NCBI GenBank assembly: GCA_037957365.1
Contig: JARHVA010006312.1
Location: 483,501-547,500 of the forward strand
DNA length: 64,000 bases
Source: Torreya grandis
Lineage: Eukaryota > Streptophyta > Pinopsida > Cupressales > Taxaceae
Direction: 5' to 3'
Shown: positions 24,480 through 35,603 of the stretch, one piece after another
Position numbering within the stretch: the stretch's first letter is position 1
Layout of the letters: the number at the start of each line of letters is the position of its first letter
Notes under the pieces: generated by a model
Databases searched by the model: none
Seen by the model: only the letters and a program-made list of their open reading frames with translations
What the model was told of the DNA's origin: nothing
Position numbers and translations under genes: made by a program

Positions 24480-24800
24480 CATAATATATGCTTATAGGAC
24501 CTAAGTAGTGGATTCTTGCATATATTAAGTCCTCTTACTTTGTGAACTACTAGTTCACTATTTCCAAAAACTTGTAAAGAATTGACCTTCATCTTTCTTG
24601 CCTACTAGAAACCATGCACTAGTGCTTCATATTCAGTAACATTATTTAAATAAATAGACTAAAAATTGAGATAAGATAAATACCTTTGATTGGCTAGAGA
24701 AATTAACATCATTCTAGCTCCAGTACCATGTTTGTTCCTAGATCCATCAAAATATAGTTGCCATAGTCCATCATTGGGTTGATCATCCTTCATCAATGTT
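24480..24800 (-). pseudogene. Element B: extra RNase H domain (RVT_3-like), upstream of RT
   Basis: The minus strand reads GLWQLYFDGSRNKHGTGARM, MLISLANQRYLSYLNF, YLNNVTEYEALVHGF, ARKMKVNSLQVFGNSELVVH, then LRSYKHILWDLYE. This is an unmistakable archaeal/plant-type RNase H. The first Asp (FDGS) and the Glu (TEYEAL) are kept. The third acidic residue is Asn (GNSELVV instead of GDSELVV), a G-to-A change on the coding strand. Only a few stops are present. Its place before RT matches element A. Confidence 0.9.
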
Positions 24801-24929
24801 GGAATTGGTGCATCATTTTCATGAAGAAAATATACACTAAGTAATTATTCTTAAATTAACTTTTAGGGATCATGCTCATATAAATTAGAGGCCCATTCAT
24901 CAAGGAAAACATCTTAGATTCCATCTAGA

Positions 24930-25390
24930 GGTGATTTAATTTCCACCTCACTATATTATAGTATCTTGTCTAAGATAACATAATTAGTGTTCACTATACT
25001 TGGCATATATGGATCTAAGTGAAATATTGCAATAGGTTTAGAACATATTGTCACCTTAGTACCATACCTAGTCTTGAATATTAAATAGGTCCAATCAGCT
25101 GAAAAATATCTTCCAAACTTTGAAGTAAAGTCTCTTGACAGACACATGGAAAAATATGGAGGTAAATCCACTACAACTACATCTTTCTAAATAATAACAT
25201 TGGGGAAAACATGTAATGTCAATTTTATATATTTTATTATGCCTACTATCTTGGTTAGTGACCCATCTAATTCCAATAGTCCTTTGGTATTTGGCTCATA
25301 GTTAAGAACAAGCTTGTCTTTAATTTATTTAAGCATAACAATATTACTAGCCCCACTATCCACCATATAATTATGGACTAAGCAGTCACC
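24930..25390 (-). pseudogene. Element B: retropepsin-type aspartic protease
   Basis: The active-site strand reads NYMVDSGASNIVML (plus about 25334-25375), with the catalytic Asp in DSGA. It is followed by LLELDGSLTKIVGI, a V-rich strand DVVVVDLPPYF, CLSRDFTSKFGRYF and a YGTKVTICSKP tail. This is the retroviral-type protease of plant Ty3 elements, which cleaves Gag-Pol. Bases 24956-25171 are open on the minus strand. Single stops lie near the active site at Gln/Lys-rich positions. Confidence 0.88.
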
Positions 25391-26499
25391 AAATATCAAA
25401 TAGAGATAAAAGGGAGGGGTTTTATTTGATTTGAAATTGGTTTTATCCACCTTTGTCATGATATATACCAACTGATCAGGTTGCTTGATTTGCTAGTCTG
25501 AATTGGCCAAGACAACTCCCTATTTCTCAACTAGGTCTTTTTAACCTTAAAATCTAAAAGCTTTTGAATAAACATATCCTTTGCCTTAGAATGGAAAGGG
25601 AATCCCACATGATAATTCTAACATTTTATTTCCTCATTTTTTATATTATGTTAAAATATGCTCCATTAACATTTGGCTACAACTTTTGAGCCCCGGTTAT
25701 TCTCTAGTTAGAGGCATTTGGGGAACCTTCACTATCTCTACATTTTGATTCTTTTGTGCTATATGAACAACTTGATCCTTGACACTCTTTGAAATGAAAT
25801 TATGAACACTATGAGTATTTATCACATATTGAGCTTTCTCAACTACTCTTCTTATATCTTTAGTCAAAGCTACAACTTAACCATTTATGTTTCTAGTTTC
25901 ACCAACTTGATTGAATACAATATGATCGTCCAATTGCTAATTAACATTGATAGAATGAAGCTGCCCTAGAAATTGTTGAGCTTCTTATTGGAATGCCATA
26001 TTCATGTCTTAATACTAACCACCTTGAAGATAAAACTCTTCTTATGTCATTTATGGCATAGTAATATCTTCTAATACCAAAGTTTTGTTTTGGATGTCAT
26101 TTGGATTATAGGGATGCCAACCTAAATCTTACATCAAATTATTTTGAGGAATAATAGATTTTAAATTGGAAGGTACATTAGGATCTAGGGTTGCTTATGG
26201 ATTAGTTTGGGTTATGGTTCCTTTATTTTGATAAGATTACCTATTGTCATTAAAACCTTGATAAGGAGGTCATTAGTAATTGAAAGATTGATAAGTTTTC
26301 TAATTTTGCTACTGATAAGGTCTACCTTGGTGGTGTTGTCTCTTGAGTTGAATAATCTCATTTCCAAAATATTTTAACATGATTTTTAGATCACCAATCT
26401 CATTAGCTTGATTAGGAGGGGTTACAACTTGGATTTTTGGAGATGAAATAGGGGATATAAATGGAATTTGGGGAACTTAAGGAGGAGGAATAGGTTACA
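25391..26499 (-). pseudogene. Element B: Gag linker region
   Basis: Minus frames contain a proline-rich piece (IPFISPISSPKIQVV-like), a Gln/Asn/Tyr-rich piece (QRHHQGRPYQ, YQSFNY, PPYQGFNDN) and long helical segments (AQQFLGQLHSINVN, VVALTKDIRRVVEKAQYVIN). These are typical of the disordered and coiled part between capsid and protease. I see no canonical CCHC knuckle. A Cys-poor sequence near 25600 (ELSCGIPFPF) may be all that remains. Confidence 0.6.
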
Positions 26500-27065
26500 A
26501 TTCTAGGAATATGGGAATTATAGGCCTTAGAGCAAGTTTACTAGCTTGTACTAATCTATTTTCTACTCTTATAGAAATTTAATAGGTATTTGACAAGGTA
26601 ATACCACCCATTGACTGTATCATGACACTTATATTATAATTAAGAGCCTTAAGATAGTATACAAATGCATACTATGGAGATGGTTTGACTAGAGCAAGGA
26701 TCCTAGTCCATGAATTTTAGAATTTGAGATTAAAATTAGACATGAATTCATGGGGATAACTTTGTATGGTAGTTATTTATTTAAACAAAGATAGATGATC
26801 ACACTTGTCTTCAAATATCCTAACTAAGGCTACACCTAAATCATCCCAAGTATAAATGGAAGTCAATGGAATATTTATATACCATTACAATTCTTTTCCC
26901 TTGAAGGAAGAAATAAGCAATCTGAGAGCCACATTATCTTGAGTAACATTATGAACAAAACATAGATTTTCAACATCTTGGATATGCTCAATAACAATAG
27001 TTTTATCCCATTCTCCTGAGAAGAAATGGATACTTTTTAGGGTAGACACAATAATGCCATCTTAT
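26500..27065 (-). pseudogene. Element B: Gag capsid core
   Basis: Peptides run SIHFFSGEWDKTIVIEHIQD, LCFVHNVTQDNVALRLLISS, FKGKELQWY-like, IPLTSIYTWDDLGVALVRIF, DKCDHLSLFK, YPHEFMSNFNLKF. This is the Retrotrans_gag pattern (A-x-x-W-Y then W-x-x-L/F-x-x-x-F). It forms the capsid in virus-like particles. Stops replace Gln in the Lys-Glu-Leu-(Gln)-Trp motif and elsewhere. Confidence 0.85.
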
Positions 27066-27477
27066 TGGGCTAAATTTAGGGGACTACCCCTATTGAATGG
27101 AACAAACACTTGATTTATGATAACCATTTGGGCAAAAGGGATTTTGCTTATGGGGATAATAGATTAGGTTAAAATGATAGAATGGCTAGGAGATGATTTA
27201 TACTTTGGAGGATAAGATCTTGTACTATTTAATCTTGGTATTTTATAAGAAGTAGAAGGTAATTCAATATGTTCAAAAAGAGTACCTTTACTTGATGATC
27301 TTATTGTAACCTTTGGTATGAAAACACTATCTAGAAGATGTTATAAACTCTACAAATTGAAGAATATTCAAATTTTGATGATGGTATATGTCTCCTCATT
27401 TTTCAATTTATTATTCTTAATATTCAAATTTCAATTATGCCAAAGAATCTAGGTCCCACTACCCATGTCAAAATTAG
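27066..27477 (-). other. Element B leader and unresolved PBS
   Basis: The leader between the 5' LTR border and Gag is AT-rich. Next to the LTR end the element strand reads CTAATTTTGACATGGGTAGT. I cannot confidently match this to a tRNA 3' end, so the PBS is left unassigned. Confidence 0.45.
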
Positions 27478-29937
27478 TGGTGTTCTAGATTACACCCTAA
27501 CTAAGTAGAAGATTATTCAAGTTTTTAACTCAAATCTCATCCAATATAGAATTGATCCTAGGCTATGGGTATCTTAATAGTGGATCTTACCTTTGGATAA
27601 GGTTGACTTCCTTATGGATATATCACCTAAACTAGCACTTTCTTGGAAAAGGGAGAGAGATTTTGACAATAACTTATTAAAGCATGTAAAAAGGGGTGAT
27701 GCACCAATGATTAAATCACTCAAAATCACACAAGACACACCATGAGACACATTCAAGACCAAATGATATAAATCTCACATAAATATTTATAATAAGGCAT
27801 TAATTAGTTATCAAATTAGTATGAGAGGGCAAATTTCCATTTTCAAGATAGACATCTAATTATAAATTACACTTTTAATGACTTGTGATAACTACTAAGA
27901 ACTTATTAAAGGTGAGAAAAACCCAAAGATAATACAAGTAACATACATTCACTTAACCATAATACATGAATTCATGGAACACACTTCAATCTAGATTAGA
28001 AAATAAAGGAATTTGGTCTTTATTGCATCAAATGGTGTTATAGTACAAATTTTGATAGAGTCTAGTCATACCAAAAAAGGGATACATTTTAAGGCTTGAA
28101 AGCCTATATTTAGAGAAAAGAGGAGAGAGAGAGATAACTAACTAGATAAAAAACATTGAATGAGGTCTAACATCTCTTGATGGATTAACATTATTAAGGA
28201 TGTTGAGTCATGGTCTTATCAGGAAAGGTCTTGTAAAAGAATAAAATGTTCCATTAATCTTTATCCATCCACCAAGTGTCTTTTTTATAACTCTATGTCA
28301 TTATCCAATGATCTTATAACAAGGACCAATGTATTAGAATTGATAAAATTATGCCATATGTGCTTTGGGTACCATAAGAACTTACTTATAAAAAATGTGA
28401 CCATAATGATAGGTGAGACACATTTTCATGATCAAATTTATTTCTGTATTAGTTTTAACTTGAACTTGGGTCCATTTTATAGACAAAAACCTAATCTTAG
28501 ATCATTAGTTTCACATAGTCACAATATTCATGAAAACCTACAAATTTCTTATCTTTGCTTTAGAATCACTGGTCCATCTTCAATCTCTGTATTTAGTCCA
28601 AAAGACCTATTTTACCTATATGTAGCTTTAATGGTGATGTTTGGTCCCACTAGTTCTACCTAGATCATATCAAATCTCTGGTTCCTTTATTTTTACCTTA
28701 CTCAAGTCAAGTAATTCCCCATCAACTTTCATCAAAAATATCCTAGGCTCACCCCTTGCTTATTGGCTATCAATTGCCAACTTAGACCATTGACATGTTA
28801 ACCCATATGGCTCCATTGATTCTAATCAATACGAATGCCCATTTATCATTGATCCCCTTCTAAGATAACTTGGTTATGACACTTGTCATGTATGAATTTA
28901 CTCTCAAGATCATCTAACCTCTTTGACCTCTATTCATCATTAGATCTGAATGTATGATAGAATACATGCCATTATATCTACCTAGGACCTATGGTATGAA
29001 ATCCAATGGCTATTTATTGGGTCTTAAATTTGACATCTATGAAAATGTTATTTTATATACCTATGGACATATTTGACATCCCATAGACCATCAAACTTAA
29101 GTTTGTATGGATTTTTGTAGTGGGTTAAAGTTGACATCTACATGAACATATCTCATTATTTAACCAACTTCAAAGATTTATATCTTGAAGTACAAGAATC
29201 ATGGGGGGACCAATTTTTTTGGAGATGTTCCTGAGGTCAAAAGGATTTTGCTCACTTGATATTCTAGTTCTATGATATTTCTAAGTGGAGATAAAAATGA
29301 TCAAACAAGATAGTTTGTGTGTCTTTGTATGACATCCACATGAATGTATCCCATTTAATCATTTGAATCTCAATGGCTATTCACTGACGCTTAAATTTGA
29401 CACTTACACGATTATCTTTCTCTATGTGACCAAATTTTGAACTCCATAACTTAAGCTAGGAAGCTTACACAGACTTGAAACTTATGTTCTTGACATAAGG
29501 GAATTTATGGCATTACCATCTTATTGCTCATGAGGCCTTCTGAGTGGAGATAGAAAAGGTGCAAATGATTTGGTTAATTTATTTCCTACATTATGTCTTG
29601 GTGATGGTTTAATTCCTCAAATTTTCACTCTCCATTTTTCGCTCAATATTGCAAGTCTTTGATGATCTCTAAATCTTTGTGCAACCTAGTTCATGTTCCT
29701 AGACACCATGGAAACTTCTTGGATCCTTCACCTATAATTGTAGACCTGTCCCTTGAAGATCAATTAGATCACACTTTAAGGTTGATTAAAGTGGTTCAAA
29801 ATATTTTCAAAAGCTATATGATCTCCACTTGAGGTTTTTATACTCCTTTTGACATTGGGTCACTCTTCAATCAGGATCCTACTCCTATTAGACTCTTGGA
29901 CTAGGCACATTCTTGGTATGTAGACCAAATTTGGTCA
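27478..29937 (-). repeat. Element B 5' LTR
   Basis: It is the partner of 18501-20980. It starts tggtgttctagattacaccc and ends with the same 14-base palindrome gaccaaatttggtc (29923-29936) followed by a. A plus-strand open frame of 122 codons (28295-28663) is antisense and is closed by stops in the other LTR, so it is not taken as a gene. Confidence 0.92.
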
Positions 29938-30447
29938 ATAATAACCATTTAGAGAAACATGAAAATATGCAATGATTTATTAGGTTATTAATTCACTTAA
30001 CTTTAAAGAGAAAACATGAAACAATCAATATTCATACCATAATACTAGAGTTAACATACATCCACCACATATTATTGATAATTTAATAAGGTTTTCATAT
30101 GAAAAATAGGGGAATTTACATGAACATTCCTATGATTTTTAGAAATTATTTGAGTTCATTAGAAAACCCACCTTTTATATTGTTTCAAGGATGCCCATAT
30201 ATAACATTAAAATAGATTCCTCCTTCCAATAAGGGAACTAAAATCATAACCATGATGACCAATTTATTACAATTAAAACTATAAAAAATAGAAATAATGA
30301 TGAGAAAGAAAAGTGGCAAGCCTATTATACACTTTGAAGAGATTCCATTCTAACTATTTTTGTCTTTTTCTTTAGGATTGTCATTCCTCAAGGAATATAT
30401 GTTGAATCACCCCATCGTTGCATGAGCCCCACTCTAATATAGATGGA
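29938..30447. other. Spacer between elements B and D
   Basis: About 500 bases of AT-rich sequence. I see no coding, repeat or RNA signature in it. Confidence 0.5.
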
Positions 30448-30706
30448 TGTCATGTCCACTTTGCAATTAAATTGATGTTGTGGGAATATTATCCAATTCT
30501 AATATTTATCTAACACTATTCACAAACACTATTCTTGAGTTACTATAAATATGTACTATTTGCATTTCACTATTCATGGTGACATAATGAGTTATTGCTC
30601 ATTATCTTCAGTGTTATTTATGTATTGTGATTAAATATTGGAATTATTTTTAGTTGGAATAATAGAAAATAAGATTTTTCTAAATAATCCTATAAGGTTT
30701 ATTATA
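30448..30706 (+). repeat. Element D 5' LTR, internally deleted
   Basis: Only 259 bases against 1118 in the right LTR. The first ~160 and last ~100 bases align with the ends of the right copy (tgtcatgtcc start; ttattgttcattatctt through cctataagg near the end). The middle is missing. The junction lies after atggtgacataatgag, where the right copy continues gtgag and later re-enters at agagttattg. The last base pair of the terminal CA is TA. Confidence 0.85.
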
Positions 30707-30707
30707 G

Positions 30708-30720
30708 TGGTATCAGAGTT
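30708..30720 (+). other. Primer-binding site of element D
   Basis: tggtatcagagtt lies one base beyond the LTR end. It differs from the initiator-Met complement TGGTATCAGAGC only at its last bases. Confidence 0.88.
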
Positions 30721-30831
30721 AGTGATCTTGATAGCTTGTGTGAGTTTTTGGTTGTTTATTTCATATCTTTTAGTGGCCTTGAGTCTCAATAGTGGATTCA
30801 TCATTGAAAGGATTTTCAAAGGTTGTGACTC

Positions 30832-31545
30832 ATGGCATATTTTAGTGATGAATATTTGGGCAAGAAGTGTTATATATCAAGGAAGAAACTTGAACATCTA
30901 CCACAATTAAATGATAATCTTCTGTGCACTTTAAAAGAAGTGGAGAATCGCCTACTTATGATAGATCATTCAAATTTAGAGTGGATGCAATATGATATGT
31001 CTCCATTAATGAATTATTTAGTTAATACAAAGCTTTTGATACATCTAGATGATGAGGTAAGGCTTGTAGTCACTTTTTGTGTTAAGGAAATTATGAGGAT
31101 AACATTTCTAGGCAACCTTATAGTAGCAATATGATGAAGGATATTTTCATGTTGAAAGTTTATGAAGGTTGGATGAAATTAAAAGCCCCTCCTTTTACAA
31201 GAGGGTAAAAATTATTGAGCATTTTTCAAAAATTAGATTAGTTACATCATGTTAGATATGGGGTCTGATAGGATTATTTTTAAACTGTTTCACTTTTTTT
31301 GGTTAGTTTTTGATGAGGCTCATACAAAGGATGTCATAAATTTCATGTAATTTATTATCTCTTTGATTATGGGTGAAAGTGATGATTTTTCTAAAGTGTT
31401 GTTATCTAGCTTATTGACTATATAGAGGATGGATCAGGACATGTCACCTATGACTCATGAATTGTCAAATATATTAGTTAAATAAAATATGGATAAATTT
31501 AAAAGTCTATTGACAGAAGAATAATTGATTTTTTATTATTTTTGT
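30832..31545 (+). pseudogene. PDS5-like fragment (cohesin regulator, N-terminal helical repeats) captured in element D
   Basis: An open frame of 100 codons (30832-31134) reads YLGKKCYISRKKLEHLPQ, LLCTLKEVENRLLMIDHSN, WMQYDMSPLMNYLVNTKLLI, HLDDEVRLVVTFCVKEIMRIT. After a frameshift, from about 31247, it continues MLDMGSDRIIFKLFHFFW, DEAHTKDVINFM, FIISLIMGESDDFSKVLLSS, MDQDMSPMTHELSNILVK. Plant PDS5 proteins have the same order: a VEN/SP block, SMQ..LSP...LV...LLRH, D.DVKVAVASCI.EITRIT, MLDLECD.LI.EMF, SSM..I..LVLEESED.S..LLS and a ...IARKL segment. PDS5 regulates sister-chromatid cohesion in the nucleus. No intron interrupts about 235 codons, which suggests capture of a processed transcript. 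At least four stops make it a pseudogene. Alternative: a retroelement-specific protein related to PDS5. Confidence 0.7.
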
Positions 31546-34470
31546 CCTATAGGTTTATTCTATAAAGGTGTTTTATAGGCAAATTTATAAGTGATTACAA
31601 AAGAGGAGGACACATTTATAGAAGAAAGAAAAGAATAAATGAATCCCCTAAGTTCTAAGTATGTTAGTAAGTATAAAGAGTATCAAAGTTTATCTAATGA
31701 AAATAAGGCAATTATATATTTCTATGATTATTTATTAGTGGTAGGAATTATTTTAAAAAAAACTATTTTTAGAAAGAACATGAAAATAAGAAAATTGTGA
31801 TAGCAGGGTAGGAGCCACAAGAATGCATTTCTAAAGAAATAATGGAACTAGAGGTATTCCATGTATTAGAAGATGATGGTGTTGTGAAATTAAAAGAAGA
31901 GCCACAAGATATCATGGAGTAATAGTAAAATAAACTCCACTTGCATGTTGAGGAGTTCATATAAGAAAAGGTTGATGAAGGAAAGGCCTTATCCCAAGAG
32001 GTTGAGAAGAAACAAAAAGGCATTGAAAGATATTTTATTACATATTTGCATGAGGAATAAGTTGATAAAGTCACCTTTGAGCTTAAGTATACTAATGATG
32101 ATCATTCATAAAGTGAAGAAGGTGAGCATAAGATCTATGAATACAACATTAAAATTTATGAAGGAAATGTTGATCCTATGATTATAAATAACAATCCATT
32201 ATATTTACATAATTATAAGGTGATAGATAAGTTCCATGTGGATGACATTGGTGAGAGGAATTATCTTATTGATATTAAATATTTTATAACTAATCATGAG
32301 ATGGATTTTATGGACCCAAAGTTTACACAAGGTATGAAATTACCTACTAGAATTGATATTCCTTGATTCATAGAAAAATCACTACTTGTTATCACATTGG
32401 AAGGATTACATGTATTTAAAGATTTTGTTATCATGGATCTAGATAGAATGTCGAGTTTGCATTAGCTACATACTATTTAAGAGATGATTATAGATACTAA
32501 GAGGTTTCCTTTAGGGAAGATACTTCATTTTTATAATGTGTGGTTTGTCATAAACATCACTCTATTATCATGGTTTCCAAATGATATAGTGATGGGTTCC
32601 AACCTTGAACATGTTGCTTTTCATTCATTGGTTTCCAATGAACAAGTGTTTTATATAGTAAGTTTGATGAGTTGGAATAATTTCAATAGTTTGTAGCAAG
32701 TTGTGGGAGGTAATCAAGTTGATTATAGCCCAAGGTATGAGAAGGGAAATTATATTTCATTTTTTTTTCATATTGCACCATTTTAGACTTGCTGTCATGA
32801 GAAACACTCTAGGAGTGGAGAGAGGGTGAAAGACACAACTTGCAGGGAAGGATACAAGGATCTTTTTATTTTTGGTCCACAAATAAAATTGTGGGATCTA
32901 GGTAATTTTATGATTTTTATAAAAGTTATAAATTATAATTCTAAGTTCTTTTCCATGGAAATAAAGAAGGAATCAAAATTGTTTTGGGTATGGAGAAACA
33001 TAGATATGCATAACTTGATATTGGAATGTTGGCATATGAGAAGAAGTTGGTTATTGGACAACCATGGTATTCATAAGGTTGGAGATGTAAAATACATCTC
33101 AAACCATGTCCATTAAACCAATAAATATGAGCATTATGATGGCAGCTATAGGTATGTAAACAATTAAAATTCATGGCTTCCACTTATGTCATCTCTGTAT
33201 TTTTGTCATTTTGGACAACATACACATGTTTGGGTAATTGGAGATGACTATCCTTTAGTAAAGTTTCAAGGTATGTTGTATGAGACCAAAAAATTATCCA
33301 TTCAAATTAGTTTTGGTTCAGTTGAGAATCATATTCATGAAAGGAAAAATGTGAGTTATAAGGATAGAGATGTTGTGTTGGCAAAGAGAAACAAGCGTAA
33401 TAATCACAAGCTAAGGTATGAAGGTCTTCTATTATCACTAAATTATTATCATCATGAAAAAAATACCAAGATGTATGTTAGAGGCCTTGATTAAAATATG
33501 GTTGATAATTTATTTATCCTATACATCCAATAAAAATTCATAAGGAATCATAAACAGAGTATAGTGAATTCTAACAATTATGTGAATGGCCAATATACAT
33601 AATTGAAGATTCACTCATTGGAGCCAAATTGTAAGCTTGCTCCCATGAAAGAAGTTTCATTCATTAATTTTGGTGAGGGAACTTAGATGTTTCTCATGTG
33701 AGGCATTCTTTTTGGATAATATACCTTTAGCTTCACTATGAGGCCTATGGATGAAGCCAATATGAAAATTAAATTAACACAATAGAATAATGGTGGAGTT
33801 GCTTCATTCCTTTGAATTTATGATATAAGTCACCAAGAAAGTATGTTGGATGGTTACAATGACTAGGGAAATGTTCCTTAGCCAAGGATAGCTAAAAATT
33901 TCAATTTTGACTCTATCATTTTGTTGTAAATCAGCTACCTCACACTTTTGCTTACACACATACATGAAGGTTGGAAAAATACTTCATCTAAAGAATGGAA
34001 TAATTTTAAGTGGGAGGTTGTTTGTGAGTCCTTTTCATCCAATCCCAAGTTAAATATGGGTAACTCAACATTAATATCTCATGATCATGTGTGGGTATTT
34101 CATTTTTGCAAATATCATCCTACCTCTAGAGTGTTGATTTTGATAATATTAGGTTGTGACCTACTATTATTTACTTTGAATAGTCACATGTTGATTTGAG
34201 TTATAGTTCCTATATCTTGGTTGGGTGATAGAGAAATATTTTAGATATGGGAGAGTATACCTAGGGATTGTATTAAAAGTCTTCCTATAATGTGGGGCAT
34301 AGATTGCATATTTACAGAAGGTGACAGGTTGGCTAAGGGAGTAGAGGAGATTTTCATTGTAGATGTATTGCAGCATAAAACTCCTAGATTGACTTCAGAT
34401 CATGTAACTTCATCAAGATCAATTAGATATTGAGCATTGTGGTTTTCAATTGCTTGAGGATAAGTAATTT
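31546..34470 (+). pseudogene. Element D: unrecognised coding region
   Basis: A chain of + frames, broken mostly by single stops, covers nearly the whole interval. Open stretches are 31945-32181, 32178-32366, 32484-32696, 32826-33116, 33186-33494 and 33948-34199. Recognisable phrases include an acidic segment (KLKEEPQDI, EGEHKIYEYNIKIYEGN), KLPTRIDIP, HVWVIGDDYPLVKFQGMLYE, VENHIHERKNVSYKDRDVVL, LRYEGLLLSLNYYHHEKNTK, MYVRGLD. None matches the Gag, protease, RT, RNase H or integrase signatures seen elsewhere in this window, and I do not recognise a host family. It could be further captured host sequence or a lineage-specific retroelement protein. Openness above background indicates it was once translated. 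Confidence 0.5.
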
Positions 34471-34485
34471 TGGGAAGGGAGGATT
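34471..34485 (+). other. Polypurine tract of element D
   Basis: tgggaagggaggatt sits directly before the LTR start tgtcatgtcc. This is the clearest plus-strand priming site in the window. Confidence 0.88.
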
Positions 34486-35603
34486 TGTCATGTCCCCTTT
34501 TCAATTAAATCTATGTTGTGGGAATATTGGCTAATTTTAATATTTCTCTAACACTATTCATAAACAATATTATTGAGTTACTATTGATAGGTACTATTCA
34601 TGGTAATATGGTGAGTGATGCAAGTGATGATGTAGTAGTGAGGTGGCTTAGGGATGAGGTGGCATGACCCATGGAGGTCTTCACATAGGGTCAAAGTGCA
34701 TGTGCTTGGAGTGGGGAATTCCATTCCACTAAGGATACAAATCAAAATTGATTTATTGATCACATGGGTTTGTTTTTGGTGGAAAAGTAAAAATGAAGGA
34801 ATATGGCACATTTGTTTATTGGCTTCATGATTTGAGTGTGGAGAAGTCAAAAGGGGTTGTTGAAACATGTGAGCACATGGATGGATAGTGGTTAAGATCC
34901 CATAATTTTATTCTCTTTCACATGGGTAGGAGAGACATAATTATGAAGGCATGAAATAAGAGATGTTTTTGTCAAAAGTAGGGATTTACCTTTGACTCTT
35001 GCACATGTGACAAGCTTGTCACTATTGCTAATTTGTATCCTCATGATAAATGTGGTACCCCATTTTCTCTCCTAATTATTCTTTCATTTATCCTCCTTAT
35101 TTGTAAATTTTATAAGTATGAGTTATTCCCCTTGATAATGTATCTTTGAAAATCATAAAATCCCCATTTTATTATAAGCTTGAACTTGTGTTCAACTTCA
35201 TCTCTTCCTTGGATGAAATCCCAATGAAGGTTAAGACTAATGGATGAAAACACCTTTTCTTAGATCAAAGGACAAAACCCCTTTGGACTAATAGGACAAT
35301 ATCATCTAGAGATTGTGAAGGTGCTTTAATTGTAGTTTAGAGTTGTAGTGTGCAAGTGTGTAGAATTTCATTTGGAGTTGTGTGAATATTTGTAGGCTTT
35401 TAGTGGATTTGATCTTTAATGGTTTATGTGAAGGATTGATAATGTGTAAAGCATTTGTAAGCATGTATGTTGAATATTAATATAAGAGTTATTGTTCATT
35501 ATCTTTAATGTTATTTATGTATTATGTTTGAATGTTGCAATTATTTTTATTTAGAATCATAGAAAATCAGATTTTTCTAAATAATCCTATAAGGGTTATT
35601 ACA
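34486..35603 (+). repeat. Element D 3' LTR
   Basis: A 1118-base LTR beginning tgtcatgtcccc and ending ggttattaca. Its two ends align with 30448-30706. A minus-strand open frame of 95 codons (34581-34868) within it has no recognisable domain and lies in the part deleted from the other LTR. I do not count it as a gene. Confidence 0.85.

Larger units (their letters stand above)
18501..29937 (-). mobile_element. Element B: structurally complete Ty3/gypsy retrotransposon (minus strand)
   Basis: Two long direct repeats (18501-20980 and 27478-29937, about 2.47 kb each) enclose 6.5 kb. Read on the minus strand this gives leader, Gag core, proline/glutamine-rich linker, aspartic protease, extra RNase H, RT, RNase H and integrase. 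The placement of the extra RNase H between protease and RT matches element A. All domains have stops, and several catalytic residues are altered. No target-site duplication is evident (actgt on the left, ataat on the right). The LTRs look roughly 15 % different, so the insertion is old. Confidence 0.92.
30448..35603 (+). mobile_element. Element D: LTR retrotransposon carrying PDS5-like and unrecognised coding sequence
   Basis: The two LTRs start with the same tgtcatgtcc word (30448 and 34486) and end attata/attaca (30706 and 35603). A PBS of initiator-Met type follows the left LTR and a strong polypurine tract precedes the right one, which fixes the + orientation. The internal 3.8 kb contains no readable Gag-protease-RT-integrase. 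Instead there is a PDS5-like block followed by about 2.9 kb of fairly open but unrecognised coding frames. The left LTR has lost about 850 bases. No exact target duplication was found (atgga and ctaga). Confidence 0.82.

Noticed and set aside
28295..28663. 122-codon + strand open frame inside the element B 5' LTR
   Set aside because: It is antisense to the element, closed by several stops in the homologous LTR (about 19330-19700), and has no recognisable domain.
34581..34868. 95-codon minus-strand open frame in the element D 3' LTR
   Set aside because: Located in LTR sequence absent from the partner LTR, with no domain or supporting signal.
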